Positions 43,445 to 50,905 of a stretch of DNA of 64,000 nucleotides are shown piece after piece. The position numbers and the translations under genes were made by a program. The notes beneath the pieces were generated by a model that saw only the letters and a list, made by a program, of their open reading frames with translations, made no database searches and was not told the origin of the DNA. This stretch comes from Hyphomicrobium_A sp963745205 (GTDB taxonomy: Bacteria > Pseudomonadota > Alphaproteobacteria > Rhizobiales > Hyphomicrobiaceae), in NCBI GenBank assembly GCA_963745205.1, contig CAVUWX010000003.1, positions 237,299 to 301,298 on the forward strand, written 5' to 3'. The number at the start of each line of letters is the position of its first letter. The first letter of the stretch is position 1.

Positions 43445-43927
43445 ATGATCAGAGCTCTTGCCCTTACGGCTGCCGTGTCGTTGCCGGCCTTGGCCTCGGA
43501 GATTCAGGGCTCTCCGCCGCACTTCGAAGGCCCCTTGGCTAAGACGCCTGTCGTTAAGCTTGCACAAGCCTCTCCAGAACAGGCTCCGGGCGCGCCGCGG
43601 GCGATCGCGACCTCTCAGGGGTGGCTAGGCGTCAAGATCAAGGATGTGACACCGGAGATCATGGCCGGCGAGGGCGTACAGTCTCTGATAGGGGCCTACG
43701 TCCTCGAGACCACTCCCATGAGCCCCGCCTCGAGTGTCCTGACGCCGGGAGATATCGTCTTAGGTGTCGACAATCAGGAGGTGATCAGCGCCCATGATCT
43801 AGCATCGAAGATTCAAAGGCTGGCGCCGGGTTCCGAGGTCAAGCTGAAGATATGGCGAGAGCACGCCGTCAGCGAAACGAGCGTAAAGCTCGGCGCACTG
43901 CCTCCTTCGGGCCAGCCACCAAATTGA
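43445..43927 (+). CDS. Secreted single-PDZ-domain protein
   Basis: 160 residues from ATG at 43445. Signal peptide of about 17 residues (MIRALALTAAVSLPALA). One PDZ domain at about 58-150: GWLGVKIKDVTPEIM, GAYVLETTPMSPASSVLTPGDIVLGVDNQEVISAHDLASKIQRLAPG, the same pattern as the HtrA/DegP PDZ, but no protease domain is present. It follows the 1077-residue membrane protein by 29 bases and probably shares its transcript, so it may act in the periplasm as a partner of that protein. Confidence 0.85.
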   Translation: MIRALALTAAVSLPALASEIQGSPPHFEGPLAKTPVVKLAQASPEQAPGAPRAIATSQGWLGVKIKDVTPEIMAGEGVQSLIGAYVLETTPMSPASSVLTPGDIVLGVDNQEVISAHDLASKIQRLAPGSEVKLKIWREHAVSETSVKLGALPPSGQPPN

Positions 43928-43981
43928 GGTGGGGTTGCCGGCAACAAGGCCGCCGGTGAACCTCGTGAGGAGTTCTCGCCC

Positions 43982-44830
43982 TCACATCTTGAACGGCACG
44001 ACGGTCTGACGCTGCTTGCCGAGACCTTCGATTGCAAGCGTCATCACGTCGCCTGCATTCAGGTATTCGCGCGGATTGCGCGCCGAGCCGACGCCGGGCG
44101 GCGTGCCCGTGGTCACCACGTCGCCCGGATCGAGCACCATGAACTGCGTGATGTAGGCGAGCAGGAACGGGATCGAGAAGATCATGGTTCTCGTGGACCC
44201 CGTCTGCTTGCGCACGCCGTTGACGTCGAGCGACATCGCCAGGTTACGCACGTCGGGGATCTCGTCGGTTGTTACGAGCCACGGCCCCATGGGCCCGAAG
44301 GTTTCCGCCGACTTGCCCTTGACCCATTGCCCGCCGCGCTTCACCTGAAAGCGGCGCTCGGAGATGTCGTTGCAGATGCAGAAACCGGCGATGTGGGCCA
44401 ATGCGTCGCTCTCGGCGACGTAGCGGGCGCGCGTCCCGACGACGAAGGCGATCTCCACCTCCCAATCCATATTGACGGCGTCCTTCGGGTACATGACGTC
44501 ATCATCCGGCCCCACGATGCAGTTGGGAGCCTTGCTGAACAGGATCGGCTCGGTGGGGATCTCCTGGTTGGTCTCCCTGGCGTGGTCGGCGAAGTTGAGC
44601 CCGATAGCGATGAAGTTACGCGTGCCGGCGACGGGCGCACCGATCCGCGCGCCCGCGGGCGCCAAGGGAAGCGCGTCGGTGTCGAGGCCGCGCAGCGTGT
44701 CTAGGGAAGCGGGCGACAGCGTGGCACCCGTGAAATCGGCGATGTAGGCGGAGAGGTCGCGGATGACACCGTGAGCGTCCACGATGCCGGGCTTTTCGGC
44801 ACCGGGATCGCCAAATCGAACAAGCTTCAT
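43982..44830 (-). CDS. Fumarylacetoacetate hydrolase family protein
   Basis: 282 residues. FAH-fold metal-dependent hydrolase/isomerase/decarboxylase: NFIAIGLNFADHARE, EPILFSKAPNCIVGPDDDVMYP, MDWEVEIAFVVG with the metal-binding acidic residues, GFCICNDISERRFQVKRGGQW and DVVTTGTPPGVGSARNP. Members act on 2-keto acid ring-cleavage products (for example 5-carboxymethyl-2-hydroxymuconate) or as acylpyruvases. The exact substrate is open. It is convergent with the PDZ gene; upstream begins a gene-poor stretch. Confidence 0.92.
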   Translation of the reverse strand: MKLVRFGDPGAEKPGIVDAHGVIRDLSAYIADFTGATLSPASLDTLRGLDTDALPLAPAGARIGAPVAGTRNFIAIGLNFADHARETNQEIPTEPILFSKAPNCIVGPDDDVMYPKDAVNMDWEVEIAFVVGTRARYVAESDALAHIAGFCICNDISERRFQVKRGGQWVKGKSAETFGPMGPWLVTTDEIPDVRNLAMSLDVNGVRKQTGSTRTMIFSIPFLLAYITQFMVLDPGDVVTTGTPPGVGSARNPREYLNAGDVMTLAIEGLGKQRQTVVPFKM

Positions 44831-45341
44831 GGATCAGCGCTCACATGAGGAAGGGAGATATGGGCCGACGGCTGGCGGAGAGGGAGGCTTCCGTTGCGTC
44901 GTGTTCCGACAAGTTCCGTCGTGCAAGCGAAAGGCTTCTTTTCGCGCGCGGTTCGGAACGACTGCTATCTAGCACGCACGACGTCGCTAGCGAAGCCGTA
45001 GCGCTAACAGAAGCGCAGACGCTCTGTCCGCACGCGCGCCGCATACGCTGCTCGTCATTGAATCTGTAGGAGAGCGGCGTCGTTTCGAGGCAAAAGCAAG
45101 ACGAGTTGGTGTGGTGCAGCCTCATCGCAATGGTAGCGGAGCAGTTCTGGGTGTCCAGCAGCTATCTCGCGCGACTCCGACCAAAGCGACCTTGGCTCGG
45201 CGGACACGGACGTTTCGCATCCCATAAGCGGACTTCTACAGGTCCTGTGTCCACAATTCTGGCCCGTGTTCCTCGATGTCCGCTGTTGAGGGAGATCCGG
45301 TCGCGGTTGACGCACAGGGAACGGCAGGGTTTGACCCAAAT
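44831..45341. other. Gene-free stretch left of the insertion sequence
   Basis: 511 bases with no convincing coding frame. The left part must carry the promoter of the leftward FAH-family gene. The last 11 bases (TGACCCAAATG, 45332-45342, overlapping the IS edge) are the left half of the IS target. Nothing else recognised; the sequence reads like decayed intergenic DNA. Confidence 0.6.
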
Positions 45342-45343
45342 GT

Positions 45344-45357
45344 ATGGACCGGCTGCT
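45344..45357 (+). repeat. IS subterminal inverted repeat, left
   Basis: ATGGACCGGCTGCT, the exact reverse complement of 46701-46714. It lies two bases inside the assigned left end of the element, the subterminal placement that distinguishes IS1111-group members from other IS110 elements. Confidence 0.9.
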
Positions 45358-45359
45358 GA

Positions 45360-45560
45360 TCGCAAGTGAGTTCGGCGCAGGCTTCGGAAGTCGCTGATAT
45401 GTATCCGGCCTGTTGATCGGCTCGCGGGCCGTGGCCTCGATGGGAATACGCGCGCGCCTTTGGTCTCATTAGCGGACAGGTCGCCAGGCGACCATTTGGG
45501 TCACCAGACTCTGGGCACGCTCATTGATCCGTTCCATGCTGCTGTTCTCAATCGCGAACT
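45360..45560 (-). ncRNA. Predicted bridge (seek) RNA of the IS110-family element
   Basis: Limits are approximate. Read on the minus strand, the order is: left target guide (45503-45493, equal to the left flank 45332-45342), hairpin GGTCGC-CTG-GCGACC (45493-45479), right target guide (45473-45467, complementary to right flank 46717-46723), left donor guide (45445-45440, equal to 46714-46719), a GGCC/GGCC plus CGGC/GCCG hairpin, right donor guide (45404-45399, complementary to 45340-45345). Guides of each pair match opposite DNA strands and all overlap the AT core. This is the established bridge RNA layout; placement 3' of the transposase fits the IS1111 group. Confidence 0.75.
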
Positions 45561-45578
45561 CCGTTGCTGGTCGGGCGA

Positions 45579-46643
45579 CTAGATCGCCACGACTTCAACT
45601 CGATGGGTATCGAAGGCGGTGTTGTGCCTCAGCACACTCCAGGCGATACGGGCGAGCTTATTGGCGAGCGCCGTCGCTAGCTTGTTGCGATGTAGGCGTG
45701 GCTGCGCAGCCTTCAGCCATGCGCCAAAGCTGAACCGCTCCCAGGTCTGCGGACGCATGAGGATGACGTTGGCTGCCTGGATGAAGAGCGTGCGCAGGTA
45801 TCTGCTCCCGCGCTTTGAGATGCGCCCGAGGATCGACTTGCCGCCGGTGCTGTATTGCCGGGGCACGAGCCCCAGCCAGGCGCCAAAGTCACGGCCGCGC
45901 TCGAAGGCTTCACCCGTGCCTATCGCCGCGACCACGGCTGTGGAGATGATCGGCCCAATGCCAGGGACGCTCATCAGGCGCTTGCAGTTCGCCTCCCGGT
46001 GGCTGATCTGCTCGATCTCATTGGTGAGCGTCTCAATGCGCTCGTCGAGCCAGAGCCAGTCCTCGTAGAGGCCAACGATGAGGTCGCTCATGCGCGGCGA
46101 CAGCTCGTCGGCGCGGTTCTCCAGAATGGCGAAAAGCGATCGTCGCAGAGAATTGGCGCCGGTGCGCACGGCAATCCCATGCTCGATGAGAAAAGCGCGG
46201 ATCTGATTGATCGTCGCCGTACGGCGCGACACCAACCGGGCGCGCACGCGATGCAGCGCCTGCAGGTCGAGCTGATCCTGCGTCTTCTCCTGCACGACAC
46301 GCAGGTTCGGGCGTAGAGCCGCCTCGGCGATAGCCTCGGCATCGTTGTAGTCGTTCTTCTGGCCCTTGGTGAACGGCTTGACGTAGATCGCCGGGATGAT
46401 GCGCGGCGTGTGCCCGAGCCGGCGCAGCGTGCGGCTAACGAAGTGAGCGCTGAGGCATGCCTCGAGCCCGACGATGCTCGGCGGCAGCTTGGCGAGTTCG
46501 CTCTCCAGCGCCAATCGCTTGAACTTCTTGCGCAGGACGACCTTGCTGGCGGCATCGAAGCCGACGATGTGGAATACATCCTTGCCGATATCGATGCCGA
46601 TGGACGCGAAGGTCTGTGCGGTCTGGCCGTGGTCGCTCGTCAT
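45579..46643 (-). CDS. IS110-family transposase (recombinase)
   Basis: 354 residues, full length. N-terminal RuvC-like DEDD domain: SIGIDIGKDVFHIVGFD, VGLEACLSAHFVSRTLRRLGH, GQKNDYNDAEAIAEAA. A coiled-coil linker follows, then the C-terminal Tnp domain with LMSVPGIGPIISTAVVAAIG, GRDFGAWLGLVPRQYSTGGKSILGRISKRGSRYLRTLFIQAA, which carries the conserved serine. IS110 enzymes recombine DNA guided by an element-encoded bridge RNA. The gene is intact, so the element may be active. Confidence 0.96.
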   Translation of the reverse strand: MTSDHGQTAQTFASIGIDIGKDVFHIVGFDAASKVVLRKKFKRLALESELAKLPPSIVGLEACLSAHFVSRTLRRLGHTPRIIPAIYVKPFTKGQKNDYNDAEAIAEAALRPNLRVVQEKTQDQLDLQALHRVRARLVSRRTATINQIRAFLIEHGIAVRTGANSLRRSLFAILENRADELSPRMSDLIVGLYEDWLWLDERIETLTNEIEQISHREANCKRLMSVPGIGPIISTAVVAAIGTGEAFERGRDFGAWLGLVPRQYSTGGKSILGRISKRGSRYLRTLFIQAANVILMRPQTWERFSFGAWLKAAQPRLHRNKLATALANKLARIAWSVLRHNTAFDTHRVEVVAI

Positions 46644-46700
46644 GGGCTGCTTCTCCTGATTAGGCGGTGAGCCATTCAGGCTAACCCGCCGTTCCGGGGA

Positions 46701-46714
46701 AGCAGCCGGTCCAT
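46701..46714 (-). repeat. IS subterminal inverted repeat, right
   Basis: AGCAGCCGGTCCAT, exact reverse complement of 45344-45357. It is followed by CCC and then AT (46718-46719), the candidate core dinucleotide at the right end of the element. Confidence 0.9.
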
Positions 46715-46757
46715 CCCATTAGCTGCCGAACCTCGCCCGCAGGTCCAGCTAGAGCAG

Positions 46758-47650
46758 TTAGAAATGAGCGTTGAGGCCAACGCGGGCGATGTACCCGCTG
46801 TTCTCGAACGTGGTCTGCACGGCGTTTGCGAAATATACGCTGCAGAAGGCTACAGTGCACTTATCCACTAATGTGCCACCGTTATATGTCACGCTGCCAA
46901 GGTCATAGTAAAGAAACTCGCCCTTGAGGCTTACATTGGACCCAACCGCCCATTCTGCGCCCCCCCGGCGGTCCAGCCGGTGATCGTGTCAGAATTGCTA
47001 GCAAAGGAGCTCCACTGAGGCTCTATCGAGTTGAAAACAACCGGTGCGTAAGCTTGAGAGATAGTCGTGCTGGATTTGACCCCGCCGTAGGCGAAACCGC
47101 CGGTGCCATAAACGAGCACGGCGGGCGTAACGAGGTAGCCAAGCCGCCCGCGCAAAGTGCCCAAGTAATCGATCGCCTTCGTGACCGACAAATCCGTCGA
47201 GATGTTTGAGACAGGCCCCCCCGGGAAAGGCCCCGGGGTGACTGTGGTGGCACTAGCACGATCGGATCCGGGCATCATCTGGATATCCGCCTCTACGCCG
47301 GCGACGAGTTTGTTGCTTATTTGGAAATTATAGCCGGCCTGACCACCCGCAATGAACCCGTCGGTGTTCACGGGCCAAACCCCGCTCGCCCCCGCAGCCG
47401 CCGCCGCTGAAGCAGCGGGCAGGAAGCCGCACGAACCAGGAGGAGCAGGAGAGCACAATTCAACGGTGCTCGCGCTCGTGCTGATGGAGTTGCTATCGCT
47501 CCAGCTGTATCCGGCATTCAAGCCGGCATAAAAGCCGGTCCAGCTGAACGGTACGTCTTTAGGGCTATCACCGGCTTCGACCGACGCCGGCAACGCCACC
47601 AGTGAGCTGGTCAGCGCCAAGCCCATTACGCAGGAACGCAAACTGGACAC
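46758..47650 (-). pseudogene. Omp25-like outer-membrane protein gene, frameshifted at a poly-G tract
   Basis: The first frame starts at GTG 47648-47650 (GGGGGG-CGGCGA upstream), encodes a signal peptide (to about ASVEA) and a barrel with FSWTGFYAGLNAGYSW and LVAGVEADIQMM, and ends early at 46931. The expected end is in another frame: GAEWAVGSNVSLKGEFLYYDLGS to YIARVGLNAHF, stop at 46758-46760. The switch is at a run of seven G on the coding strand (46960-46966); eight G would restore GWTAGGGAEWAV. It may be a slippage-controlled gene, a fresh pseudogene or a sequencing error. The IS lies 38 bases downstream. Confidence 0.88.
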
Positions 47651-48188
47651 TCGCCGCCCCCCTGACGCATAGCAACTTACTTACTGGACTCGGCCATCAA
47701 ATCGAGGGCGCCTGTCAAGAAGCAATAAGTGCGCCTAGTCGAGTTTAAGGCGCCGTGTTGCGGACGGAGCACGAGTCCTATGCTTGGGTCGTGAGTAGCG
47801 GGATGTCCGCACCTGGCCCATCACGTCTGATCGCAAATTTCCGCTTCTTGGTGATTTGCAGACGTGCCTTTGGCGCGCGGGAGCTAGTCGTACAAGCGAA
47901 CCCGCTTCGTCTGCTTTCTCTGCGAAGCTAACATTACCTCACGGCTTCCCACAGCGGCTCTTGGCAAAACGCACACCTATAGGGTTCGCGTGCTCATATC
48001 GGTGAGGCGGACCATAGCGGCGGCGCGAATTCTGTCCCACAATTTATCCAACAATTCGCATTCATTAGGGGACTGAGTGAGTGCCGGTAGGTTCTGAGAT
48101 GTTCCGTCAGATTAGCGGCTTAGGCCGCGGGTTCGAATCCCCGATGTATTTCTCTAACTAATTGATTTAAAAAAAGAAAAAACTTATC
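47651..48188. other. Gene-free stretch with a tRNA T-arm remnant
   Basis: 538 bases without a supported coding frame, less GC-rich toward 48150-48185 (a poly-A/T segment). It contains the T-arm-like sequence at 48127-48143. It must also carry the promoter of the leftward OMP gene. Otherwise nothing recognised; consistent with the scar of an old insertion next to a tRNA gene. Confidence 0.6.
48127..48143 (+). other. tRNA T-arm-like remnant
   Basis: GCGGG-TTCGAAT-CCCCG has the exact T-loop TTCGAAT and three of five T-stem pairs, but no D-arm, anticodon arm, acceptor stem or CCA could be assembled around it. It lies about 45 bases from tRNA-Ser and in the opposite orientation. It may be a tRNA 3'-end fragment of the type left at integration sites. 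Confidence 0.45.
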
Positions 48189-48278
48189 TGGCGGAGAGGG
48201 AGGGATTCGAACCCTCGATACCCTTGCGAGTATGCCGCATTTCGAGTGCGGTGCTTTCAACCACTCAGCCACCTCTCC
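48189..48278 (-). tRNA. tRNA-Ser (anticodon CGA)
   Basis: 90 bases on the minus strand including an encoded CCA (48191-48189). The acceptor stem pairs GGAGAGG with CCTCTCC, the D-arm follows GTGGCTGAGTGGTTGAAAGC, the anticodon stem CCGCA/TGCGG surrounds loop CTCGAAA with anticodon CGA (48244-48242), a long variable arm (class II) and the T-arm GAGGGTTCGAATCCCTC complete it. Long variable arm and anticodon both indicate serine, reading UCG. Confidence 0.97.
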
Positions 48279-48435
48279 GGAAGCGGGCGGGAAGAGGCAG
48301 GCTTCTTATCGTGAGCCCCTGCCTCGCGCAAGCTGGAGCGGCAGGTACGTTCACGTCAGCGGGCCCAAGCTTCACCGCCGCTCAAGTGCGCCGCAACCGC
48401 ACGCAGTTGATGGCGAAAATTCCCATCCACTAAGC

Positions 48436-49125
48436 TCAGGGATCGAGGAAATAGGCGAGTTGGTACACGAGGCGCCCCAGTAGCGGGTGCCCGAGTGTCA
48501 ACCGGAAGGAGAAGGTGCCGCCGCCCTCGTCGCGGTGCGTGATGCACATATCCCCGGGCTCGAGCAGCCGCGGCAAACGCATCCGCCAGCCGCCGAACGT
48601 CAGGAAATAGTGGTCAGAGCGGAAGACGAGTGCCTCGTCCTCGACCGCGACCTTGAGTGCCATGCCGATGCCGTAGCCCACGTACTCTTCGAGCCCCGTC
48701 GGCCCGCGAAAGCGCTTGGCCGAGTGCACGGTTTGGGGACAGCGGCCGGGTCGCGTGTATATGCGCGTCCAGCTTTGGCCGCCAAGGCGCTTGTCCTCGG
48801 TGATGACGACGAGTGCCGGTCCGGTGGCGCCGTCGGTCAGCGGCAACGGCGAGCCAATGGCGCGCGCGAGAAACGCGAGCACGCGGCCCGAGCGCGAGAG
48901 CTCGGTCGCCACCACCTTGCCCCCATAGACCAGCGCGTCCTCCGGCGACAGGCACTTCGAGAAGCGGCGGCACACCGCTTCGGGAAGGCGGGCCCATGCC
49001 GCCTCGCCGATGAGCGTGCGAAAGCGCAGGTCAGCGAGCGGGCGCGTCGGCGGCTTCTGCTTCGGCGCCGGCGCGGAAGGCGTCTCGGCTGGGGCCTGCG
49101 TTCTGATCTGTTCGATCGCCACCAC
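48436..49125 (-). CDS. DUF4166 domain-containing protein
   Basis: 229 residues. After a Pro-rich N-terminus (to about 30) comes a DUF4166-like domain: FRTLIGEAAWARLPEAVCRRFS, ALVYGGKVVATELSRSGRVLAFLARAIGSPLPL, WTRIYTRPG, EYVGYGIGMALKVAVEDEALVFRSDHYFLT and a C-terminal PLLGRLVYQLAYFLD. Members often accompany saccharopine-dehydrogenase-like or membrane proteins; activity unknown. It lies downstream of the GbsR/MarR-like regulator gene on the same strand, after 27 bases, and is probably controlled by it. Confidence 0.8.
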   Translation of the reverse strand: MVAIEQIRTQAPAETPSAPAPKQKPPTRPLADLRFRTLIGEAAWARLPEAVCRRFSKCLSPEDALVYGGKVVATELSRSGRVLAFLARAIGSPLPLTDGATGPALVVITEDKRLGGQSWTRIYTRPGRCPQTVHSAKRFRGPTGLEEYVGYGIGMALKVAVEDEALVFRSDHYFLTFGGWRMRLPRLLEPGDMCITHRDEGGGTFSFRLTLGHPLLGRLVYQLAYFLDP

Positions 49126-49152
49126 GATGCGTACTCCCCCTGCAACGCTTCC

Positions 49153-49728
49153 TCACGCTGGCTTTGCGCGGCTCTGCTTCTTGCTTCGCGTCGCCAGCCG
49201 TGCCACCGCGCCGCCCATCTTCATCAAGGCCATCAGCGTCGGGGCCGGCAGGCGGATGATCTCCCCGAAGCTGCGGTCGACGGTTTCGGTGAACTCCAGC
49301 ATGGCGGCAAGCCGCTTGCGCGCACCGGCAGAGATGCGTTGGTCGGATTTCGCTTCCGCGACGCAGGCACGCAGCACCGCCAGTGCTGGGTCGATCTCGC
49401 GCGCCTTGCGGCCTTGAGCGATGCGGCGCACCATCTCAAACATGTCGGCCTCGGCCTCGTAATAGTCGCGCCTATCCCCCATCGCGTGCACCCGGCGGAT
49501 GAGGCTCCAGCCGAGTAGCTCGCGCAGGCTGACGGAGACGTTCGAGCGCGCCATCGCGAGCCGCGCGGCGATGTCGTCGGCGGTCATCGCCTCGACGCAG
49601 AGATAGAGGAGCGCGTGGATCTGCGCGACCGATCTGTTGACGCCCCACACGGTTCCCATCTCGCCCCAATGCACGACGAAGCGCTCGATCGCGGGCGGCA
49701 AGGTCTTGCTTACGGTAATTTCTGTCAT
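49153..49728 (-). CDS. GbsR/MarR-family transcriptional regulator
   Basis: 191 residues from ATG at 49726-49728. A winged-helix DNA-binding domain (VNRSVAQIHALLYLCVEAMTADDIAARLAMARSNVSVSLRELLGWSLIRRVHAMGDRRDYYEAEADMF region) is followed by helices that mediate dimerisation. The pattern AIERFVVHWGEMGTVWGVNRSVAQIHALLYL matches the GbsR-like group. The promoter places the transcript start on the ATG itself and a 20-base palindrome covers it, implying tight autorepression. The DUF4166 gene follows on the same strand. Confidence 0.88.
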   Translation of the reverse strand: MTEITVSKTLPPAIERFVVHWGEMGTVWGVNRSVAQIHALLYLCVEAMTADDIAARLAMARSNVSVSLRELLGWSLIRRVHAMGDRRDYYEAEADMFEMVRRIAQGRKAREIDPALAVLRACVAEAKSDQRISAGARKRLAAMLEFTETVDRSFGEIIRLPAPTLMALMKMGGAVARLATRSKKQSRAKPA

Positions 49729-49737
49729 GACAGAAAT
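49718..49737. promoter_or_regulatory. Perfect 20-bp palindromic operator over the regulator start codon
   Basis: ATTTCTGTCATGACAGAAAT is a perfect palindrome centred on the CATG that contains the regulator's start codon. It extends from inside the -10 box into the first codons. A dimeric MarR-like repressor bound here would block transcription start and translation alike. Autoregulation is an inference from position. Confidence 0.75.
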
Positions 49738-49763
49738 ATCCGACGGACGGCGCACGTTGTCAA
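49735..49763 (-). promoter_or_regulatory. Promoter of the GbsR/MarR-like regulator (leaderless)
   Basis: On the minus strand TTGACA (49763-49758), 17-base spacer, GATATT (49740-49735). Counting from the -10 box, the expected +1 is at 49728, which is the A of the ATG. No Shine-Dalgarno is seen. The transcript therefore appears leaderless. Confidence 0.65.
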
Positions 49764-49958
49764 ACTTCACCGCGGCGAGACGCCATCGACGGCCGCATTT
49801 GCCGCGTTTTTAGGCACTCGATCGGCTATGCTTCGTGCAGCGGTGGACGTCTCGCGCCATACCGCTGCGGCCCTCGCGGTGCTACGCTTTTCAATTCCGC
49901 GCGCGGAACTTTTGCGCGTGAGGTTACGTTCACTGTTTCTCGCCAGCTGGGGCCGCCG

Positions 49959-50793
49959 ATGCTCATCAACTATGGATACGAGATCACGATCGCGGTCGCG
50001 AAGCCGACGCCGTTGATCTGCTTGCTCGACGTGCACCCGGAGCGCCGCGTCGACGTAACAGCCGAAGCACCATTCCGTAGCGTGCCTCCCGTCGACACCT
50101 CGACCTACATCGACGCGTTTGGCAACCAGTGTCGGCGGCTCATGGTACCTGCGGGCGAAGTCACCATGCGTCTCGACGGCACCATTGCCGACAGCGGCAG
50201 GCCGGAGCCGGTGGTGCCGCGAGCCTCCGAGATTCCCGTCGAGCAACTGCCCCACGATGTGCTCGTGTTCCTGCTCGGCAGCCGCTATTGCGAGACCGAC
50301 CGCCTGAGTCAGACCGCATGGGATCTGTTCGGCACGACACCTCTCCGGCTGGGGGCGCGTGCAGACCATCGCCGACTATGTGCATAAGCGCGTGACGTTC
50401 GGCTATGAGCACGCGCGTCCGACACGCACCGCACTCGAAGCCCACGAGGAGCGCATCGGCGTTTGCCGTGACTACGCGCACCTGTTCATCACCTTCTGCC
50501 GCTGCCTCAACATCCCGGCACGCTACGTCAACGGCTACCTCGGCGACATCGGCGTGCCGCCGGATCCCGCGCCCATGGATTTCAGCGCCTGGGTCGAGGT
50601 GTTCCTGGATAACCGCTGGTACACGTTCGATGCGCGCCACAATGAGCCGCGCACCGGCCGCATCGTCGTCGCCCGCGGGCGTGATGCGACCGACGTGCCG
50701 CTCATCAACTCGTTCGGCCCTCACATCTTGAAGAAATTCAAAGTGTGGACGGACGAGGTCGCGGCGCCCGCGCTCAAAGCCGCCAGCGCCTGA
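49959..50793 (+). pseudogene. Transglutaminase-like protease-fold protein, frameshifted
   Basis: The N-terminal bacterial transglutaminase-like domain (MLINYGYEITIAVAKPTPLIC to SRYCETDRLSQTAWDLFG) is in the first frame, which ends at 50387. The catalytic part (TIADYVHKRVTFGYEHARPT, GVCRDYAHLFITFCRCLNIPARYVNGYLGDIG, WYTFDARHN with Cys, His and Asp) is in another frame to 50793. Removing one C near 50345 joins them as TPLGWGRVQTIADYVH. It would be about 277 residues. The break is a single-base insertion: sequencing error or recent pseudogene. It is divergent from the regulator gene. Confidence 0.88.
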
Positions 50794-50905
50794 CGCCTGC
50801 CGCAAGTTACCGGAACTCCCGCCCAATTGCCGTCTTGTTCGCGCCACGGCGCTCCTGTTCGAATGACATGGGAGCTGGCCAAGAGGCGAAGAGAGGACGT
50901 GCGTC

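Larger units (their letters stand above)
45342..46719 (-). mobile_element. IS110-family (IS1111-group) insertion sequence
   Basis: A 1378-bp element with one transposase gene on the minus strand and a 220-base non-coding stretch on its 3' side. A perfect 14-bp subterminal inverted repeat is present: ATGGACCGGCTGCT at 45344-45357 and AGCAGCCGGTCCAT at 46701-46714. The repeats lie a few bases inside the ends and no classic target duplication flanks them, as expected for the IS1111 group. The boundaries come from the shared dinucleotide AT (45340-45341 and 46718-46719), which the guide matches identify as the core. The reconstructed target is TGACCCAA-AT-TAGC. Confidence 0.88.

Noticed and set aside
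45619..46068. Plus-strand frames inside the IS
   Set aside because: They are antisense to the transposase and lack domains or ribosome sites.
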